From the NCBI GenBank assembly GCA_017303575.1, contig JAFLCL010000004.1:35032-99031 (forward strand): 64,000 nt of DNA, given 5' to 3'. Within the stretch, counting starts at the first letter, position 1. The number at the start of each line of letters is the position of its first letter. The notes below the pieces were generated by a model. It did no database searches. It was not told the DNA's origin and saw only the letters and a program-made list of their open reading frames with translations. Both the position numbers and the translations under genes were made by a program. This document shows, piece after piece, positions 32,800 through 41,937 of this stretch. This DNA comes from Deltaproteobacteria bacterium (lineage in GTDB: Bacteria > Myxococcota_A > Polyangia > Polyangiales > Sandaracinaceae).

Positions 32800-34604
32800 T
32801 CAGGGTCGCGGTCGCCCCGATAGGGCCCGAGCGGGCCCGACGAACGTCGTGAAGTGATCCCGAGCCAGCCCTCCACCCAGCGCGGCAGCTGCTGGCCGCG
32901 TGCACGACGTCGGGCACACAGGAACGCGATAACCACGCCGAAGAGCGCCGCGCTCGGTGAGAGCCACGGCCACGCCGCGCTGAGCTGATGGGTCGGTTCC
33001 GGCGGATCGTGAGGCCACACGAGCTCGTCCGACCACGGGTACACGACGCCGGTGCGGTCGACCTCGATCGCGATCCAACGATCGGCCTCCGTGCGCGTGG
33101 CGAGCCAGTCCTCGACGGTGAGGTCACCACCACGAAGCACGAGGACCTCTTCGTCGAGCCCATCGTGTCTCGCGCACCGCGTGTGTACTGCGCCCCGTCG
33201 AACCTCTGGCGCGGCGCACCCCTCGGCATGGTCGATCAGCTCGATCGAACGGCCGCCGAGGGAGCGAGACGCGCGCTCGACGAAGCCCCACTGCTCGCGC
33301 GCGGCCCGCGCAATGTGGAGATCGGCCCGTGTTCGCCACACGACGACCAATTGCTCGAACGCACGCAGCTGCTGCGCGGCTCGGATCAGCTGGTCCAGCG
33401 TCGTGCGACGGTCGACGACAATCTCGGCGCCCGAGCGATTGTAGGGCCGACCGGGATAGACCCAATCGGCCGCCGGAGCCCGCACCGAAGCCAGGTGGTC
33501 CCCAACGGTTCTCAAGGCCCCAGCTTGGGTGAGAACCCCGATGCCCGTGACGGTTCCGTCGTAGGAGACGAGCTCGGTGTTCTCGTCGCGCGCCTCGCCG
33601 ACGATCGGTGAGAACGTCGCATCCGCTCCGAGAGCCTCCGGGCGCGCTGGGGATTGACTGGGCCCGTCGGAACGCGGGGCGAGTACGGCGGATGTCGAGA
33701 GCAGCGCGACGACGAGCAGTAGGCGCGTGCGTGCCCAGCCGACGAGAAGTGGCGAGCCACGGGCCACCACGCGGAACGACGCAGAGATGGCGCCCGCCAT
33801 CATGATCGCGGCGAGCGCGAGGCCGCCCAGCACCCTCGACGCCCACGCCTCCAGCTCGAGCACGACGATGTCCGCTTCCGCGATCGGCGCCGGCCAGGTT
33901 CGCCGCGCCGCGTCGAGCTCGAGCAGATCGAGCACGAGGAGCGCGCCGCCCAGTGCGGCGAAGCCGAGCGTCGGGAACAGCACGGCCGCCGCACGCAGTC
34001 GGTCTCGATGCACGTAGACCACGGCCGGGACGAGCGCCGCGACGAGCGCATGGCAGGTCAGCCGATATCCGGCGGACTCGATCACACTGCGTGGTGCGAT
34101 GTCGGCGAACGCGGGACCGCCATGGAACCAGTGCCGAGCGGCGTTCAGGTCCGACAGCCTGGCCAGCAACAACAGTGTCGAGGCGGCCACGACGATGCGA
34201 AGCGCGACCTCACTGAGCGGTCGCTCGTGCTCAGCATGCGACGCGCGACGCAGCGCGCCTGCGAACGTCGCCGGCGCGACGAGAACCGCGAGCGTCGGAG
34301 GCCAACAGAGGTCGAACAAGCGGCCTGCTGGAAAGTCCGCATCGACATGGAGGCATCGGCAGCCCACCCACGCCAGCGCGAGCACGCACCACGGTAGCCA
34401 AGTCCATCCGTGACTGCCGCGCATGGGCGCGAGCCAGCACCACGCGTTGGCAGCCACGAAGACCGCCGGCCCCACGAGGAACACGAGGACCCCGACTCGA
34501 TTCTGGACGCGGTTCGCCTCGACGAAGACGAACACGAGGAGCGCGAAGGCGATCGTGATCAACCACGGAAGCCAGGACGACACGCGGCGATGGAGACGAC
34601 GCAC
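32700..34604 (-). CDS. Polytopic membrane protein, paralogue 1
   Basis: 634 residues from GTG 34604. About nine hydrophobic segments in residues 10-310, then a soluble domain (about 320-560) and one more helix (LSPSAALFGVVIAFLCARRR). The soluble part contains VDRRTTLDQLIRAAQQLRAF and AREQWGFVERASRSLGGRSI, which align with the neighbouring paralogue. The DxxxT-x-x-QLI pattern is reminiscent of ExbD/TolR periplasmic domains but the membrane topology is not. The last 33 residues are antisense to terC and look atypical, so the true end may be earlier in evolution. Function unknown. Confidence 0.65.
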   Translation of the reverse strand: MRRLHRRVSSWLPWLITIAFALLVFVFVEANRVQNRVGVLVFLVGPAVFVAANAWCWLAPMRGSHGWTWLPWCVLALAWVGCRCLHVDADFPAGRLFDLCWPPTLAVLVAPATFAGALRRASHAEHERPLSEVALRIVVAASTLLLLARLSDLNAARHWFHGGPAFADIAPRSVIESAGYRLTCHALVAALVPAVVYVHRDRLRAAAVLFPTLGFAALGGALLVLDLLELDAARRTWPAPIAEADIVVLELEAWASRVLGGLALAAIMMAGAISASFRVVARGSPLLVGWARTRLLLVVALLSTSAVLAPRSDGPSQSPARPEALGADATFSPIVGEARDENTELVSYDGTVTGIGVLTQAGALRTVGDHLASVRAPAADWVYPGRPYNRSGAEIVVDRRTTLDQLIRAAQQLRAFEQLVVVWRTRADLHIARAAREQWGFVERASRSLGGRSIELIDHAEGCAAPEVRRGAVHTRCARHDGLDEEVLVLRGGDLTVEDWLATRTEADRWIAIEVDRTGVVYPWSDELVWPHDPPEPTHQLSAAWPWLSPSAALFGVVIAFLCARRRARGQQLPRWVEGWLGITSRRSSGPLGPYRGDRDPDHARVAGGASFFFTFLRKRRLSASTLTENARGK

Positions 34605-34640
34605 GAGAGACTGACCGCGCGAGCGACGCGTGGTTCCACG

Positions 34641-36461
34641 TCAGCGCGCGAGCAGCAGCACGTGCGCGAGGAGGCTCGGTGCGACGGCGGCCATCGTGAG
34701 GAGAAGTGCGAACGCCACCCTGTGGTGCGCTCCGAGCGGTCTACGGATCGTCGGCCGCGTCGACGCCTCTCGATAGTTGGGATCGTGAAGCGGTGGTCCC
34801 ACCTCGAGCTGTAGCTCGCGCGCCAGCAGTCGTGAGACAGGGTGGTCCGGTCGTCGTGTCGCGACGAGGAGCGCGACCGGGCCCAACAGGAGACCGAGCC
34901 AGGCCCATCCAGGTTGCGAGAAACCCACACGTTCGCGGAGATCGTTCTCGCGGGGTTCGAGGCGCAGTGGTCCGCTGGTCGGCGGCAGCTCCGTCCAGTC
35001 GAGCGCGACTCTCTCGCGCACGCCATCGATCGAGTCGAGCCACGCGCCCACCGTGAGAGCGGCGGGGTCGCGGAGCACGAGCACGGCCACACGCGCCGCG
35101 AACGTCGTCGGATCCTTGGCTGCACACCGTTGATATTCCGCGCCAGCGATGACGATGACCGGCTCGCACGAGTCCACGTCCGAGACGAGCAGGAGCTCGC
35201 GACCCGCTGTCGCGCGCCCTGCAGCCTCGACGAAGGCCCACCGCTCGCGTGCTGTCGGCGCTGCATCGAGATCGTGCCGGCGCCAAGCCAGGAGAGCGCG
35301 TCGTGGTCCACGAAACCGACGCATCGATTGGATGAGCTGGCTCATCGTCACGCGGCGATCGGGAAGGATCGCCGGCCACACTTGGCCTTCGTTCTCTCCG
35401 AGGCCGACGACCGTTCCATCGGCGAGCAGCTCGGCACCGAGCGACTGCGGCGCCTCGCCGTTCTGGTCGCGCACCAAGGGCTCGAGCTCTGCCGAGCTCC
35501 GCACGATGATCTGCTGGCACCACCCGAAAGGACTCGGCGCAAAGAGAGTTGCGGTCGACGCGAGCGCGACGACGACGACCGGGCTCCAGGCGCGCCATCC
35601 CATCCACGCCGCGCAGCTCGCGCGAGAGATCGACGCGAGAGAGGCGGACCACACAGCGAGAGCGATGACGAGGCACGTGCCCGAACTGAGCTCGGACAGG
35701 GACCCGAGGAGCTCGAGCTCGGTCGGAATCGGGTGAGACTGACCTGTGAGCGGCGGGATGATCTGTCGCGCGGCAACCAGCGAGAGTCCGTCGTCGATCG
35801 CACGCCCCGCCGCGATCGCGACGACGCCCCAACCTGGCAGCAAGGCCGCGCGTAACCTCCGATGGGTGGCGCGTCGACCGACGAGAACCCCCGCGAGCCC
35901 TAGCGCAGCCGCCGCGTCGAAAGCGAGCGCGAAAGGCATGGCGACCAGCGTCGGCCACGCCCCGTGATCACCCGTCCTCGTGGGTTGAAAGCAACAGAAT
36001 CCGAGGCTGGCCGTCGAGGCGGTGCCCGAGCACGCTGCGCTCAAAAGGAGGAGTGCCCCCGCGCCGACCGCGGCACGGATGGATGCGTCGTCCAGCGTCG
36101 ATACGTCCCCGACTTTCGAGCGCGCGCGACGCAGCGCTCCACCGAGGACCAGTAGCGGGAAGGGAGCGAGACACGGGATGGGTAGGAGATCGCGTGCGGT
36201 CTCCCAGGTCGGCCCCGCGGTCCACAGCGACGCCACCGCAACCGCGAGCGGGATCCACGTCCATCGCCAGCCCCCTGCGCCGCGACGCGGCAGCACCAGG
36301 AGAAACAAGATCGCGAACGGCACGGCGAAGAGAGTCGTGACGAGGGCTCCGTTCACGACGACCGCGAGCAGGGAGTCCTGCACGCGAGGTGGGATCGCGT
36401 GGTGTAGACAAAGGGCAAGCCAGACGACTGAGGCCCCAGTGATCGGGGCGCTCCACGGCAT
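34641..36461 (-). CDS. Polytopic membrane protein, paralogue 2
   Basis: 606 residues. ATG at 36461 (PWSAPITGASVVWLALCLHH) is chosen because hydrophobic segments begin there; the frame stays open much further upstream without protein character. Same plan as the gene 36 bp downstream: about eight helices, a soluble domain with PDRRVTMSQLIQSMRRF and ARERWAFVEAAGRATAGREL, and C-terminal helices. Cys in the soluble domain (SDVDSCEPV, EYQRCAA) correspond to AEGCAAPEV and HTRCAR in paralogue 1. The tandem pair probably arose by an old duplication. No family recognised. Confidence 0.65.
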   Translation of the reverse strand: MPWSAPITGASVVWLALCLHHAIPPRVQDSLLAVVVNGALVTTLFAVPFAILFLLVLPRRGAGGWRWTWIPLAVAVASLWTAGPTWETARDLLPIPCLAPFPLLVLGGALRRARSKVGDVSTLDDASIRAAVGAGALLLLSAACSGTASTASLGFCCFQPTRTGDHGAWPTLVAMPFALAFDAAAALGLAGVLVGRRATHRRLRAALLPGWGVVAIAAGRAIDDGLSLVAARQIIPPLTGQSHPIPTELELLGSLSELSSGTCLVIALAVWSASLASISRASCAAWMGWRAWSPVVVVALASTATLFAPSPFGWCQQIIVRSSAELEPLVRDQNGEAPQSLGAELLADGTVVGLGENEGQVWPAILPDRRVTMSQLIQSMRRFRGPRRALLAWRRHDLDAAPTARERWAFVEAAGRATAGRELLLVSDVDSCEPVIVIAGAEYQRCAAKDPTTFAARVAVLVLRDPAALTVGAWLDSIDGVRERVALDWTELPPTSGPLRLEPRENDLRERVGFSQPGWAWLGLLLGPVALLVATRRPDHPVSRLLARELQLEVGPPLHDPNYREASTRPTIRRPLGAHHRVAFALLLTMAAVAPSLLAHVLLLAR

Positions 36462-36603
36462 CCACTGCGAAAGGCGTCTCGGGTGCAGTCGCACCCGACC
36501 CGGACACCGGGGCCGAGAAAAAGTTTCGCCCGTCAGGAAACACGCGGAGGGCTCGGTCGATGAAGACGCCACTCCCGATGGGAGGAGAAAAAGGTGGTGT
36601 CTC

Positions 36604-36906
36604 GTGTTGATGGCAATCGGTTGGATGTGGGCGGCGGTCGGAGCGGCCGTGGTCGCGTGGCTGGTCGAGCGGCAGAACCAGGCAGATGTGGTGGCGGCCG
36701 ATCGCGGAGAGACCGTCGCGCTGGAGCGAGCCGTGGATGCGAGCGTCGCGTTCGCTGTGTGCGCGCTCTTCCTGATCGCAGCGCCGTTCGTGCTCGCGAA
36801 GGCGCGCGGTGCTCGTGGCTTCCTCGAGGGCCTCGGCATCCTGTTCGGTGCGTGGGTCGGCTGCACCGCGACGATCGTCGGTCTCGCGCTCTTGCGCGGG
36901 TACTGA
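36604..36906 (+). CDS. Small two-helix membrane protein
   Basis: 100 residues from GTG 36604, which has AGGTGG 6 nt upstream; an ATG at 36610 is in the same frame. Two or three hydrophobic segments: AIGWMWAAVGAAVVAWLVE, SVAFAVCALFLIAAPFVLAK and FGAWVGCTATIVGLALLRG. No domain known. It is divergent from paralogue 2, and 59 bp upstream of the VanY-like gene on the same strand. Confidence 0.55.
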   Translation: MLMAIGWMWAAVGAAVVAWLVERQNQADVVAADRGETVALERAVDASVAFAVCALFLIAAPFVLAKARGARGFLEGLGILFGAWVGCTATIVGLALLRGY

Positions 36907-36965
36907 GAGGCGTCGGAGCGGGAGAGGTCGCGCGACTCGATCGGTCGCGGTATCTCTCGCGCGCC

Positions 36966-37820
36966 ATGAAGCCTCACTCGCTCTCGGTGCTGCTCGCTGC
37001 CGGCGCGGCCTTCGCGCTCGGTGTGATCGTCTCGGGCCCCACGCGGGACGCGCGGGCGCAGGATGCGGACGCCGGTGCGGCGGCAGCGCCTGCGACACCT
37101 GCGGCGATCGCATGCAACGAGCAGCGGCCGATCGACTACCTCGTGCGCGGCAACTGGGTGACCAAGGCGCGCATGACGCGTGAAGAGATCCGTGCGCGAC
37201 GCGAGCTCGCGGCGCAGGCCGTGCGCTTCCGGACGGAGCACTACGGCTACTTCGAGGGCTTCGGACGTCGCGAGTGGAACGCGCACAGCCCCATGCAGAA
37301 CGCGGCAGGTACGCGCTTCATGGGCATCCGCGTGCGCATCAACGCCTCGATCCATCCTGCGCTCGCATGCGCGGAGCAGGCCATCCAGGCGGAGTGCGGG
37401 GGCACGCCGTACCGCGCGCAGCGCCTCTCCGGCATCCGCGATCGCAACACGTATCACAACGGCGAGATCTCCAATCACGTGTACGGCATCGCGCTCGACA
37501 TCGATCCGAGCATCAACACGTGCTGCGGCTGTGTGCCGCCGTGGACCGATCATCCGATGTGCGCAGAGGAGGTCACCTCCATCTTCGAGCGCATGCAGAT
37601 GCCCGAGTGTTGGGTGCGCCAGTTCGAGCGCTTCGGCTGGTACTGGCTCGGGCGCGACACGCTGCAGGACACGATGCACTTCGAGTTCCTCGGCGACCCC
37701 ACGCAGATCACGCCGGCCGCAGGGACCGCGCCGATCCGCCTCGCGCCGCTCGACACCCCGTGGCCGACGCCGGTCCCCGCGCGTCGTGCCGCGACGGCCG
37801 CTCCGCGGACGCGTCGCTGA
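36966..37820 (+). CDS. D,D-carboxypeptidase-like protein (VanY/peptidase M15)
   Basis: 284 residues. ATG at 36966 gives a signal anchor (HSLSVLLAAGAAFALGVIVS). The zinc-peptidase pattern of the M15B family is visible: SNHVYGIALDID (His171, Asp178 of SxHxxGxAxD), and DTMHFEF (His238 third ligand). The catalytic Glu/Asp normally two to three residues before the last His is represented by QDTMH. CCGC and PMC sequences in an insert at 186-199 suggest disulfides or metal. Predicted to trim D-Ala from peptidoglycan stems in the periplasm. First gene of a tight three-gene operon. Confidence 0.82.
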   Translation: MKPHSLSVLLAAGAAFALGVIVSGPTRDARAQDADAGAAAAPATPAAIACNEQRPIDYLVRGNWVTKARMTREEIRARRELAAQAVRFRTEHYGYFEGFGRREWNAHSPMQNAAGTRFMGIRVRINASIHPALACAEQAIQAECGGTPYRAQRLSGIRDRNTYHNGEISNHVYGIALDIDPSINTCCGCVPPWTDHPMCAEEVTSIFERMQMPECWVRQFERFGWYWLGRDTLQDTMHFEFLGDPTQITPAAGTAPIRLAPLDTPWPTPVPARRAATAAPRTRR

Positions 37821-37821
37821 C

Positions 37822-38817
37822 ATGACGCTCGAGGTGATCGCGGAGGCCTCTCCGAACGGGGCGCTCCGGAGCTTCGGCGCGTTCGTGCCCTCGATCGACG
37901 GCGAGGGCCGTGTCGCGTTCCAGGCCACGCGCTCGGATGGCGCGACCCGCGTGCTCTTCGGCGATGGGAGCGCGATCGACACGCTCGCGTGCGACGGCCC
38001 GCATGCCGATCACGAGGTGGTCAGTCATCCCGTGATCACGCCGCGCGGCATCGCGTGGATCGGTCGACGTGGCACGAACGACGCTCTGCTCTTCCACGAC
38101 GGATCGCGCGTCGAGGCGCTCGTCGACAACACGTATCCGGGCATCGACGCGATCGGACCGCTCGGCCCCACGTCCGATGATCGAGGCACGATCGCTGTGC
38201 GCGCGAGCTGGCACGGACGGCCTGCTGTCGTGGTGCTGCGCGACGGCCTGGTCGATGTCTGGACGGACGGAACGCTGCCTCGTATGGCGGGCCTGCCGCT
38301 GCTCTCCGAGGGCGACCTCGTCGTGCGCGCGGACGACGTGCGCGGGCGCAACGTCGTGATCCGCGTGCGCGGAAGAGAAGAGAGCGTGCTCCTCGCGACG
38401 GGCAAGCAGCTCGCATCGATCGGCTCGTTCCCTTGCGTCGATGGCGCGCGCATCGCGTGTGGGGTGCGACGCGCAGACGGCACCGAGGCGCTCGTCGAGG
38501 TGCTGCCCGATCCGCAGCACCAGCACGTGATCCTCGAGGCGGGCGCAGACTTCTCGAGCCTGCGCGGCGTGCTCGTGGCGGGAGAGCACACGGTCTTCTA
38601 CGCGACGCCGCACGGCGGTGAGCTCGCGGTGTACGTGCTCGGTCGAGAGCCGAAGCGGATCGTGGGTCTCGGGCAGAAGCTCGATGGCTCGCGCGTGTCC
38701 GACCTCGCGCTCAACCCCGTCTCGATCCACCGTGCCGGATGGCTGGCGATCCGGCTCGCGCTCGAAGATGGTCGCGAGCGCATCGTGCGTGTGGCGCTCG
38801 AGCCGCTCGAGCGATGA
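37822..38817 (+). CDS. Hypothetical beta-propeller-like protein
   Basis: 331 residues starting one base after the stop of the VanY-like gene. No signal peptide. Successive strands with Gly-Asp turns (FVPSIDGEGRVAFQATRSDG, GIAWIGRRGTNDALLFHDGS, GTIAVRASWHGRPAVVVLRD) repeat about every 45-50 residues, as in propeller-type proteins of the myxobacterial DUF7453-like kind; the domain name is from memory and not certain. Overlaps the next gene by 4 nt (ATGA). Confidence 0.65.
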   Translation: MTLEVIAEASPNGALRSFGAFVPSIDGEGRVAFQATRSDGATRVLFGDGSAIDTLACDGPHADHEVVSHPVITPRGIAWIGRRGTNDALLFHDGSRVEALVDNTYPGIDAIGPLGPTSDDRGTIAVRASWHGRPAVVVLRDGLVDVWTDGTLPRMAGLPLLSEGDLVVRADDVRGRNVVIRVRGREESVLLATGKQLASIGSFPCVDGARIACGVRRADGTEALVEVLPDPQHQHVILEAGADFSSLRGVLVAGEHTVFYATPHGGELAVYVLGREPKRIVGLGQKLDGSRVSDLALNPVSIHRAGWLAIRLALEDGRERIVRVALEPLER

Positions 38818-39434
38818 CCCGATCCTCGAGCGTGATCGCGCTGCTCTCGCTCGCGTGCGCGCTCTGCGCATCGCGCGTCGAGTCGCAGACGACGGTCACG
38901 CGCGTCGCCTTGGTGGTGCACGCGGACTCGGCGGATCGCACGTGGATCGACGCGCAGCTCGCGCAGGCGAGCTCGCTGTTCGCGCCCGCCGACGTGGCGT
39001 TCGAGATCATCGAGGTGCGCGCGAGCCCCGCGGGCAGCTCGCTCGCGTCGATCGAGGATCGCGCCGCGCGTGACGCGCTCGGATCGCGCGTGGTGACGAG
39101 CCGCGCGGGCGAGCCCACACGCGTGAACGTCTTCCTGACCGAGCGGCTCGTGGACGTCGACGACCCGCCGAACGAGCGCATGGGCGTTCACTGGCGGCGA
39201 CGGCGGTCGCGCAACGTGCACTACGTGATCGTGTCGCTACGCGCGTGGCCCACCACGCTCGCGCACGAGCTCGGGCACTACTTCGGCAACCCGCACTCGA
39301 GCACACCCAACAACCTCATGAGCTACGACCGAGACGGAACGACCCCGCCGTTCTTCGACGCTGCGCAGCTCGCCCGCATCCAGAGCCACGCACGTCGCTA
39401 CACCCGCGCAGGCCTCGAGACGATCACTCGCTGA
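38814..39434 (+). CDS. Secreted metzincin-type zinc metalloprotease
   Basis: 206 residues. Signal peptide (SVIALLSLACALCASRVES). The extended metzincin zinc motif HELGHYFGNPH is present at 151-161 (HExxHxxGxxH), followed by the Met-turn NNLMSYD (Met169), so all three zinc ligands, the catalytic Glu and the Met-turn are in place. At about 180 mature residues it is near the minimum for a metzincin catalytic domain. No propeptide cysteine is evident. ATG at 38814 overlaps the stop of the preceding gene. Substrate unknown; the operon context points to envelope or extracellular use. Confidence 0.88.
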   Translation: MTRSSSVIALLSLACALCASRVESQTTVTRVALVVHADSADRTWIDAQLAQASSLFAPADVAFEIIEVRASPAGSSLASIEDRAARDALGSRVVTSRAGEPTRVNVFLTERLVDVDDPPNERMGVHWRRRRSRNVHYVIVSLRAWPTTLAHELGHYFGNPHSSTPNNLMSYDRDGTTPPFFDAAQLARIQSHARRYTRAGLETITR

Positions 39435-39440
39435 TGCAGA

Positions 39441-40334
39441 TCACTCGCTGATGCAGAGCTCCACTCGGTTCACGATCAACGAGCCGCTCGGCGGACCGGG
39501 GTAGATGCGCAAGAGAATCCCGTCGTCACCCGCGGTGAACGCGTCGGTGGCGTCGGCGCCGTACCACTCGTAGGGCGCGCTGTTGGCGACGAGGCCCGAG
39601 CCACCGGTGCCATCGAACGTCTGCCACTCGAAGCTGCCGCTCGAGCCCGTGCTGAACGAGCGGCCGTAGATCGCGAGCGTGACGTTCGAGAGGCTCGAGA
39701 GCCCGGAGAAGCTGAGCTCGACGTCGATGAAGCCGGTGCCCGACAGATCGAGGCCGCCCTCGCCGAGGAAGATGTCGTCGAAGACCGGGCGATAGCCGAT
39801 CGATCGCGAGTTGGCAGTGACACGCCAGCGCGAGGTGTCGGGAAGCGTGTTCGCTTCGTAGCGAACGGAGGCGGTCGAGCCCGCGCCCGAGCCTTCCCAG
39901 CGGAAGCGGACGACGTATGCGCCCGTCGCGCCGGAGATGCAGGAACCGCTCGGGCGCGCGTCGGGGCGCACGAACGCGTCGCGCGATGCGAACGCGTCGG
40001 GCGGTGCGAACGCGTCGAGCGGCACGAGCGCATCGGGCATCGCGAAGGCATCGAGGCCCGCGAACGCATCGAGGCCCGCGAAGGCATCGAGGCCCGCGAA
40101 CGCATCGAGGTCGCCGGGGAAGGCGTCGCGCTCAGCGGAGGTGTCGTCCGCGAAGGCATCGAGCTCCCTCGACGTGTCGTCGGAGACGAGCGCATCTGCC
40201 GCGCCTGCGTCGACTTGGTGTTCGTCGTTCGCATCGAGCGACGGGGCATCTCGTGAATCCACGCCCGCGTCGCCGTCATCCGTCGGATCACAGCCGAAGG
40301 CGAGCAGAGAGAGGACGAGGAGGATGCGACGCAT
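39441..40334 (-). CDS. DA-rich lipoprotein with hexapeptide repeats
   Basis: 297 residues. ATG at 40334 gives MRRILLVLSLLAFGC with a lipobox. The linker (residues 20-125) is Asp/Ala-rich and includes four DAFAGL/DAFAM hexapeptides encoded by 18-bp repeats at 40040-40110. Residues 135-297 form a beta-rich C-terminal domain (ATGAYVVRFRWEGSGAGSTA ... LRIYPGPPSGSLIVNRVELC) with one Cys near each end. Function not recognised. Its 3' end faces the metzincin gene across a 17-bp direct repeat. Confidence 0.7.
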   Translation of the reverse strand: MRRILLVLSLLAFGCDPTDDGDAGVDSRDAPSLDANDEHQVDAGAADALVSDDTSRELDAFADDTSAERDAFPGDLDAFAGLDAFAGLDAFAGLDAFAMPDALVPLDAFAPPDAFASRDAFVRPDARPSGSCISGATGAYVVRFRWEGSGAGSTASVRYEANTLPDTSRWRVTANSRSIGYRPVFDDIFLGEGGLDLSGTGFIDVELSFSGLSSLSNVTLAIYGRSFSTGSSGSFEWQTFDGTGGSGLVANSAPYEWYGADATDAFTAGDDGILLRIYPGPPSGSLIVNRVELCISE

Positions 40335-40380
40335 GGCTGACGCGTAGCACGCGCGCCGTCGACGGCCGTATGCTCGCGGC

Positions 40381-41346
40381 ATGAGCGAAGGGCCCGATGC
40401 GCTCGTCCCCGCGTCGCTGCGCTATTTCGTGTCGGTCGCCGAGCACGGTGGCCTCACGGCGGGCGCACGCGCGCTCGGCATGAGCCAGCCCGCGCTCACG
40501 GCCGCGATGAAGGAGCTCGAGCGCGCGCTCGACACCACGCTCTTCGTGCGCACCTCACGCGGCGTCACGCTCACGCGAACGGGCGAGACGTTGCTCGTGC
40601 ACGCGCGCGGGATCTTGCGCGCTGCGGGTGAGGTGCGGAGCGCGATCGATGATCTCGAGCACGAGCCGCGCGGGCGCTTCGTGCTCGGCTGTCACGAGAG
40701 CCTCGGCGCGTACTTCCTGCCCGGCTTTCTGCCGCGCTTCTTCGCCGAGCACCCGGCCATCGAGGTCGCGCTCTGGAACGGCAACTCGAAGAACGTGCTC
40801 GAGGCGGTCGTCGATCGTCGCATCGACGTGGGCGTGATCGTGAACCCGAGCCCGCACCCGGACTGCGTGATCGTGCCGCTCTTCACCGATCGCGTGGCGC
40901 TCGTCGCGAGCGCGGCGCTGCGTGCCAAGCGCGAGGATGATCCGCTCGCGCTCCTCGACGAGGTGCCGCTCGTCTACGTGCCCGTGCTCTCGCAGGTGCA
41001 GTGGATCCTCGCGCGCTTGCCCGAGACCCAGACGCCGCGACGGCACCTGACGTGCTCGAGCATGGAGCTCGTGAAGAGCCTCGTGATCGACGGCGCCGGC
41101 GTGGGCATCCTCCCGCGTCGCGTGGCCGCGCATGGGCTCGCGCCCGGCACGCTCGTCGATCTCGCGCCCACCGCGCCGGGCTTCGACGACGCAATCGCGC
41201 TCGTGCGTCGCGTCGATCTGCACGAGACGCGCGCGGCGCGCCTGTTCCTCGACGCCCTCAAGGCGCACGGGCGCGTGCTCGATCGCGCGGGGCGCGAGAC
41301 GCTCGCACCCGTGACGACACCGACGCCCCGCAAGACGAAGCGCTGA
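40381..41346 (+). CDS. LysR family transcriptional regulator
   Basis: 321 residues. N-terminal winged helix (about 11-70): LRYFVSVAEHGGLTAGARAL then GMSQPALTAAMKELERALDT, the LysR signature, and a type-2 periplasmic-binding effector domain (RFVLGCHESLGAYFLPGFLP ... ELVKSLVIDGAGVGILPRRV). Divergent from the DA-rich lipoprotein (46 bp between starts), which is the usual LysR target geometry; no clear T-N11-A box was found in that short gap. Effector unknown. Confidence 0.93.
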   Translation: MSEGPDALVPASLRYFVSVAEHGGLTAGARALGMSQPALTAAMKELERALDTTLFVRTSRGVTLTRTGETLLVHARGILRAAGEVRSAIDDLEHEPRGRFVLGCHESLGAYFLPGFLPRFFAEHPAIEVALWNGNSKNVLEAVVDRRIDVGVIVNPSPHPDCVIVPLFTDRVALVASAALRAKREDDPLALLDEVPLVYVPVLSQVQWILARLPETQTPRRHLTCSSMELVKSLVIDGAGVGILPRRVAAHGLAPGTLVDLAPTAPGFDDAIALVRRVDLHETRAARLFLDALKAHGRVLDRAGRETLAPVTTPTPRKTKR

Positions 41347-41410
41347 GAGAGCGAGAAGGAATCCCCGCTTCGTAGGCGGGCCGTGAATCGATTGTTTCTC
41401 GCTCCCTGAG
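41347..41410. repeat. Family B hairpin repeat, inverted copy
   Basis: Reads GAGAGAGCGAGAAGGAATCC at the left and ATCGATTGTTTCTCGCTCCC at the right, the reverse complement of the units at 1288-1412. The ends pair with each other. It begins with the base after the LysR stop codon and ends at the stop codon of the convergent zinc-ribbon gene, so it could serve as a two-way terminator. Confidence 0.88.
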
Positions 41411-41842
41411 TCAGTCGGAGGGCGGACCGCCGTAGTCGGCGCCGGGATCGCCGAGGTCTGCGTCCGGCTGCACGCCCGCGTCGTCCTCCATGAGCGGTGG
41501 GCCACCGTACTCGGCAGCGGGCGCGCCTGCGTCGGGATCGTCGAGCGCGGCGTCGTCGGGGAACGGCGTGCCGTAGGCCGAGATCAATGCGCCCGTGTCG
41601 GGCTCTCGCGCCGCATCGGTCTCGACGACCCCCGTGTCCCGACCACGCCCGTGATCGTCGTAGCAGCCGATCAGCGAAGTGGAGGTCGCGAGCGTCGCGC
41701 CCACGATCGCCGCGCGTGACCGACGCACCAAGGTCGGGCGCGTAGGCGCGGAGCGCGGCGAGGTGTCGCCGCAGAACGGACAGGCGCCCTCGGTGAGTCG
41801 AACGTGACGGGCACAACCGGGGCATGGCACGAGCTGACGCAT
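41411..41842 (-). CDS. Zinc-ribbon membrane protein with DA-rich tail
   Basis: 143 residues. ATG at 41842 opens MRQLVPCPGCARHVRLTEGA followed by CPFCG, an N-terminal zinc ribbon (CPGC...CPFC), then a short hydrophobic segment (AAIVGATLATSTSLIGCYDD) and an Asp/Pro/Gly-rich tail with repeated AYGTPFPDDA / EYGGPPLMED / DYGGPPSD motifs. The order 'cytoplasmic ribbon, one helix, exported acidic tail' recurs in Myxococcota. It lies 3' of the sigma-factor genes with 211 bp between. Confidence 0.65.
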   Translation of the reverse strand: MRQLVPCPGCARHVRLTEGACPFCGDTSPRSAPTRPTLVRRSRAAIVGATLATSTSLIGCYDDHGRGRDTGVVETDAAREPDTGALISAYGTPFPDDAALDDPDAGAPAAEYGGPPLMEDDAGVQPDADLGDPGADYGGPPSD

Positions 41843-41937
41843 GACTGGCAAAGCCAGCAAACATCGGGCCGCCCGCTCAGAAGTCTCTCGACCCAGGAAA
41901 CTCCGGAGAAAGAATCGCTCGGTCGCGGGATTGGTGG

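Noticed and set aside
36462..37982. Long N-terminal extension of the paralogue 2 membrane protein
   Set aside because: The open frame is antisense to the well-supported VanY-like gene; hydrophobic protein character begins only at 36461.
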